Shown here piece after piece: positions 13,290-15,281 of a stretch of 15,281 bases of DNA (positions are counted from its first letter, which is position 1; every line of letters begins with the position of its first letter). The stretch covers positions 1-15,281 of the forward strand of contig CALMGO010000502.1 of assembly GCA_937863625.1 (NCBI GenBank), written 5' to 3'. Position numbers and translations under genes: made by a program. This DNA comes from an uncultured bacterium (GTDB taxonomy: Bacteria; Planctomycetota; DG-23; SLPQ01). The notes under the pieces were generated by a model. The model did not search any database. It saw only the letters and a list, made by a program, of their open reading frames with translations, and was not told the DNA's origin.

Positions 13290-15281
13290 GTGGCGGCCAA
13301 GGCAAGGTTGCGCGGGCTCCACAGCGCCGCAATAGCGGCGGTGGCGTTGCTTATGTTGCCGATTACGGGCGGGTGCGCTGGACTCGGACGACCTGCGCAG
13401 GGCCCGCCGGAGGTTGTCGCCCCTGCTTCCGCCCTCTCTGCCACTTCTGAGGAAGCGTCCGGCCAGGACGCCCCTGCTACCAACAAACCTGAAGCATACG
13501 CCCAGTTTGCCACCGCGGCAGCTCTTGATCTTGAGGCGGCGAGGCTTGAAGAAATCTACCGGTACCAGCAGATGTCAACCGGCGTCAGACAAGCGAGTCT
13601 TCTGCGCGATGCGAAGGCTATGAGAACCGCCGCAATCGCAGCGCTGGACAATGCACTTGCTCTGGACCCGGAAGCGGCGCCTGTTGTCCGTAAGAAGGGT
13701 GAGATACTTATGGAAGCCGGCAATGTGGAGGAGGCCGTCGCCCTCTACGCAAAGGCGGACGCGATAGCGCCGGCTGATGCTTCGTGGTATTTTCGAACAA
13801 GCAGCCGGCTCGAATTGGGTAACCGGCTGGACGATGCTGCCAGGCTCTTGGAGGGTGCGCTTGCCGCGGCGCCAGGCATGCGAAATGAACTCAAGCGCCT
13901 TGCCTGCGTCGAACTTGGGAGCCTTTACGTGCGGCTCGATAGGCTAAGCGATGCCGAGAGGGTTTACAGAACGGCCCTCGATATCTCAGAGGGCGTGGTC
14001 GGCGGGCCCACGAGCAATGCCGGCGCGGCACTTGCCTATGGAATGGAACAGGATCCTACCGGCATAAGAAGGGCCTTGGTCAGCGTCCTCAGGAGACAGG
14101 GAAAGCTCGGTGAGGCTCTCGCAGAGGCCCGTAAAGCCCTTGGCGAGGCGCCAAGCGACCCGAGGGCGCTTTCTGCGCTTCTGGCGGTTCTGGAGGCCAT
14201 GGGCGACGCTGAGACGGCGGTAGATACGGTCGAGAGGTTTGTGGCACAAAACCCTTTGAGTCAACTTGGCGTCCTCGCTCTTATGGACGTGCTTGCCGGG
14301 CAAGGCCGGGTTGACGATGCAGTTGCGCGCGCAACTGTCTACATCTCCCGCCAGGGAAGCGACCCCAGGGTCGAGCAGGAGATCATCGCAATATACCGCA
14401 ATGCCGGTCGCTCCGATGAGGCTGAGAAGTTCGCGTTTTCGGGGCGGGCAGCGGCTCTTCCTGACGCCCAGGTAGTGTTTGCCGTCCTTGATATCTACAT
14501 CGCAGAGAAGAAGAGAGACGAAACATTTGCTCTCGCCGAGAAGATACTGCAGGATAACACCTTTGAGCCGAGTATCGCGATAGAGGTTTTTGCCAGAATC
14601 GCCAGGGGGTTTTCGCTTGGGGATGCGGAAGGGGTTTACAGTCGCTACTCGGCGGCGCATGACGATGATATGGCTGCCACATACGGCTTCGCTCGGGTCG
14701 TGCGGTCATACGGCCAGCGCGACAGGGCGGGGGACCTCTTCGTAACACTTGCCGAAAAGGGAGCACACTTCCCCGATGTCTACGAAGTGGCTGTTCGTCG
14801 GCTCACTGCGCTGGGTGACGCGTACCGGGCGGCGGGACTGCTCCTTTCCGGCGCTGACAATGGTTTTCTCGCTCATCCCGAGCCGGTCGCCTTTGGCATC
14901 GTCGACGTGACTGATGACCCTGCCGCACTGGCCGGCCGGCTGGTCGGCGACGAGGCCAGGTACGTCAACGCCGGAACGCTCCTCTCTCAGATGGTGGCAA
15001 GGCTCTACAGCAGGGCGGGTCAGGACGCAAGCGCAGAAGAATTTTACCGTAAGGCGCTTTCTTCGAGTACTCCGCAGCTGGCCGACTATGCCGGCCTTGT
15101 CATATCGCTGTACAGGCAAGACAAAGACCCCCAGGCGATAGATCTTATAGAGGATCTCAGGAAAAAGGGCCTCGGGACACCGGCATTCGGGCGAATGCTG
15201 GCTACAATGCTTGCCCGAAAGGGAGATTTTGAAAGGGCCTTGTCGGTGGTAAGGGGGCTGATCCGTGAAACGCCAACCGAC
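13290..15281 (+). CDS. TPR-repeat lipoprotein, incomplete at the window end
   Basis: An uninterrupted reading frame of 664 codons runs from a GTG at 13290 to the end of the window with no stop, so the C-terminus is missing. The start is fixed by AGGAGG at 13279-13284, overlapping the hisG stop. The first 29 residues form a lipoprotein signal: basic MAAKARLRGLH, a hydrophobic core at 13-25 and TGGC ending in Cys29. A Pro/Ala/Ser-rich spacer follows. From about residue 113 the protein is a chain of helical pairs with TPR character: AIAALDNALALDPEAAPV, then GNVEEAVALYAKADAIAP, then a unit around LDRLSDAERVYRTALDIS, and further degenerate units to the end. Inferred place: anchored to a membrane on the periplasmic side, scaffolding protein contacts. 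The function is not known. Its link to hisG is by position only. Confidence 0.82.
   Translation, partial: MAAKARLRGLHSAAIAAVALLMLPITGGCAGLGRPAQGPPEVVAPASALSATSEEASGQDAPATNKPEAYAQFATAAALDLEAARLEEIYRYQQMSTGVRQASLLRDAKAMRTAAIAALDNALALDPEAAPVVRKKGEILMEAGNVEEAVALYAKADAIAPADASWYFRTSSRLELGNRLDDAARLLEGALAAAPGMRNELKRLACVELGSLYVRLDRLSDAERVYRTALDISEGVVGGPTSNAGAALAYGMEQDPTGIRRALVSVLRRQGKLGEALAEARKALGEAPSDPRALSALLAVLEAMGDAETAVDTVERFVAQNPLSQLGVLALMDVLAGQGRVDDAVARATVYISRQGSDPRVEQEIIAIYRNAGRSDEAEKFAFSGRAAALPDAQVVFAVLDIYIAEKKRDETFALAEKILQDNTFEPSIAIEVFARIARGFSLGDAEGVYSRYSAAHDDDMAATYGFARVVRSYGQRDRAGDLFVTLAEKGAHFPDVYEVAVRRLTALGDAYRAAGLLLSGADNGFLAHPEPVAFGIVDVTDDPAALAGRLVGDEARYVNAGTLLSQMVARLYSRAGQDASAEEFYRKALSSSTPQLADYAGLVISLYRQDKDPQAIDLIEDLRKKGLGTPAFGRMLATMLARKGDFERALSVVRGLIRETPTD

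Noticed and set aside
13986..14660. Minus-strand open frame (224 codons) opposite the TPR gene
   Set aside because: The plus strand is open throughout with a lipoprotein start and TPR pattern, so the minus frame is a shadow.

Overview
The window is a dense, GC-rich bacterial chromosomal segment of mostly housekeeping genes. Shine-Dalgarno sites are strong (AGGAGG-like), GTG and TTG starts are frequent, and intergenic gaps are short. There is no rRNA, tRNA, CRISPR array, insertion sequence or phage module. The gene set (nusA-infB-ylxP-rbfA, long-form hisG, LDH-like malate dehydrogenase, DUF362 ferredoxin-like protein, TPR lipoprotein) and two small cysteine-rich proteins suggest a diderm from an under-cultured lineage. 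Something in or near Planctomycetota/PVC is my guess, but the sequence alone does not settle the phylum.

Layout. (1) 1-145: the end of an unidentified upstream gene at most, and a good -10 box. (2) 146-1489 (+): a folate cyclodeaminase/cyclohydrolase-family protein (fchA-like), overlapped by a 60-residue putative zinc-ribbon protein, followed by a 169-residue protein with a CxxC pair at each end of an N-terminal zinc-ribbon-like module. (3) 1521-3251 (-): a secreted protein that looks like an M61-type peptidase without the zinc-binding HExxH, joined to a SurA-N-like chaperone segment. (4) 3252-3435: a divergent intergenic region with a near-consensus sigma70 promoter. (5) 3436-5888 (+): DUF362/2x[4Fe-4S] protein, hot-dog thioesterase and malate dehydrogenase, probably one operon. 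(6) 5889-7161: a promoter and a lone UgpC/MalK-type ABC ATPase, ended by a strong intrinsic terminator. (7) 7240-15281 (+): a seven-gene run, nusA-infB-ylxP-rbfA-endonuclease III-like-hisG-TPR lipoprotein. All gaps are 30 nt or less, and the last gene runs off the window.

How it works together. Region 7 is the conserved transcription/translation cluster (NusA elongation factor, IF-2, RbfA 30S maturation) extended by a repair-like protein, the first enzyme of histidine synthesis and an envelope TPR protein. rimP, ylxR, truB and rpsO, often found in this cluster, are absent here. A perfect 11-bp terminator hairpin lies between the ATPase and nusA. A plausible promoter lies upstream of it inside the ATPase gene, an arrangement that would allow NusA-dependent attenuation.

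I did not find a clearly new defence or mobile system. The best second-look items are the pseudo-M61/SurA-N fusion, the nusA leader hairpin, the endonuclease III-like protein that appears to lack its catalytic lysine, and the two zinc-ribbon-like proteins tied to the folate enzyme.
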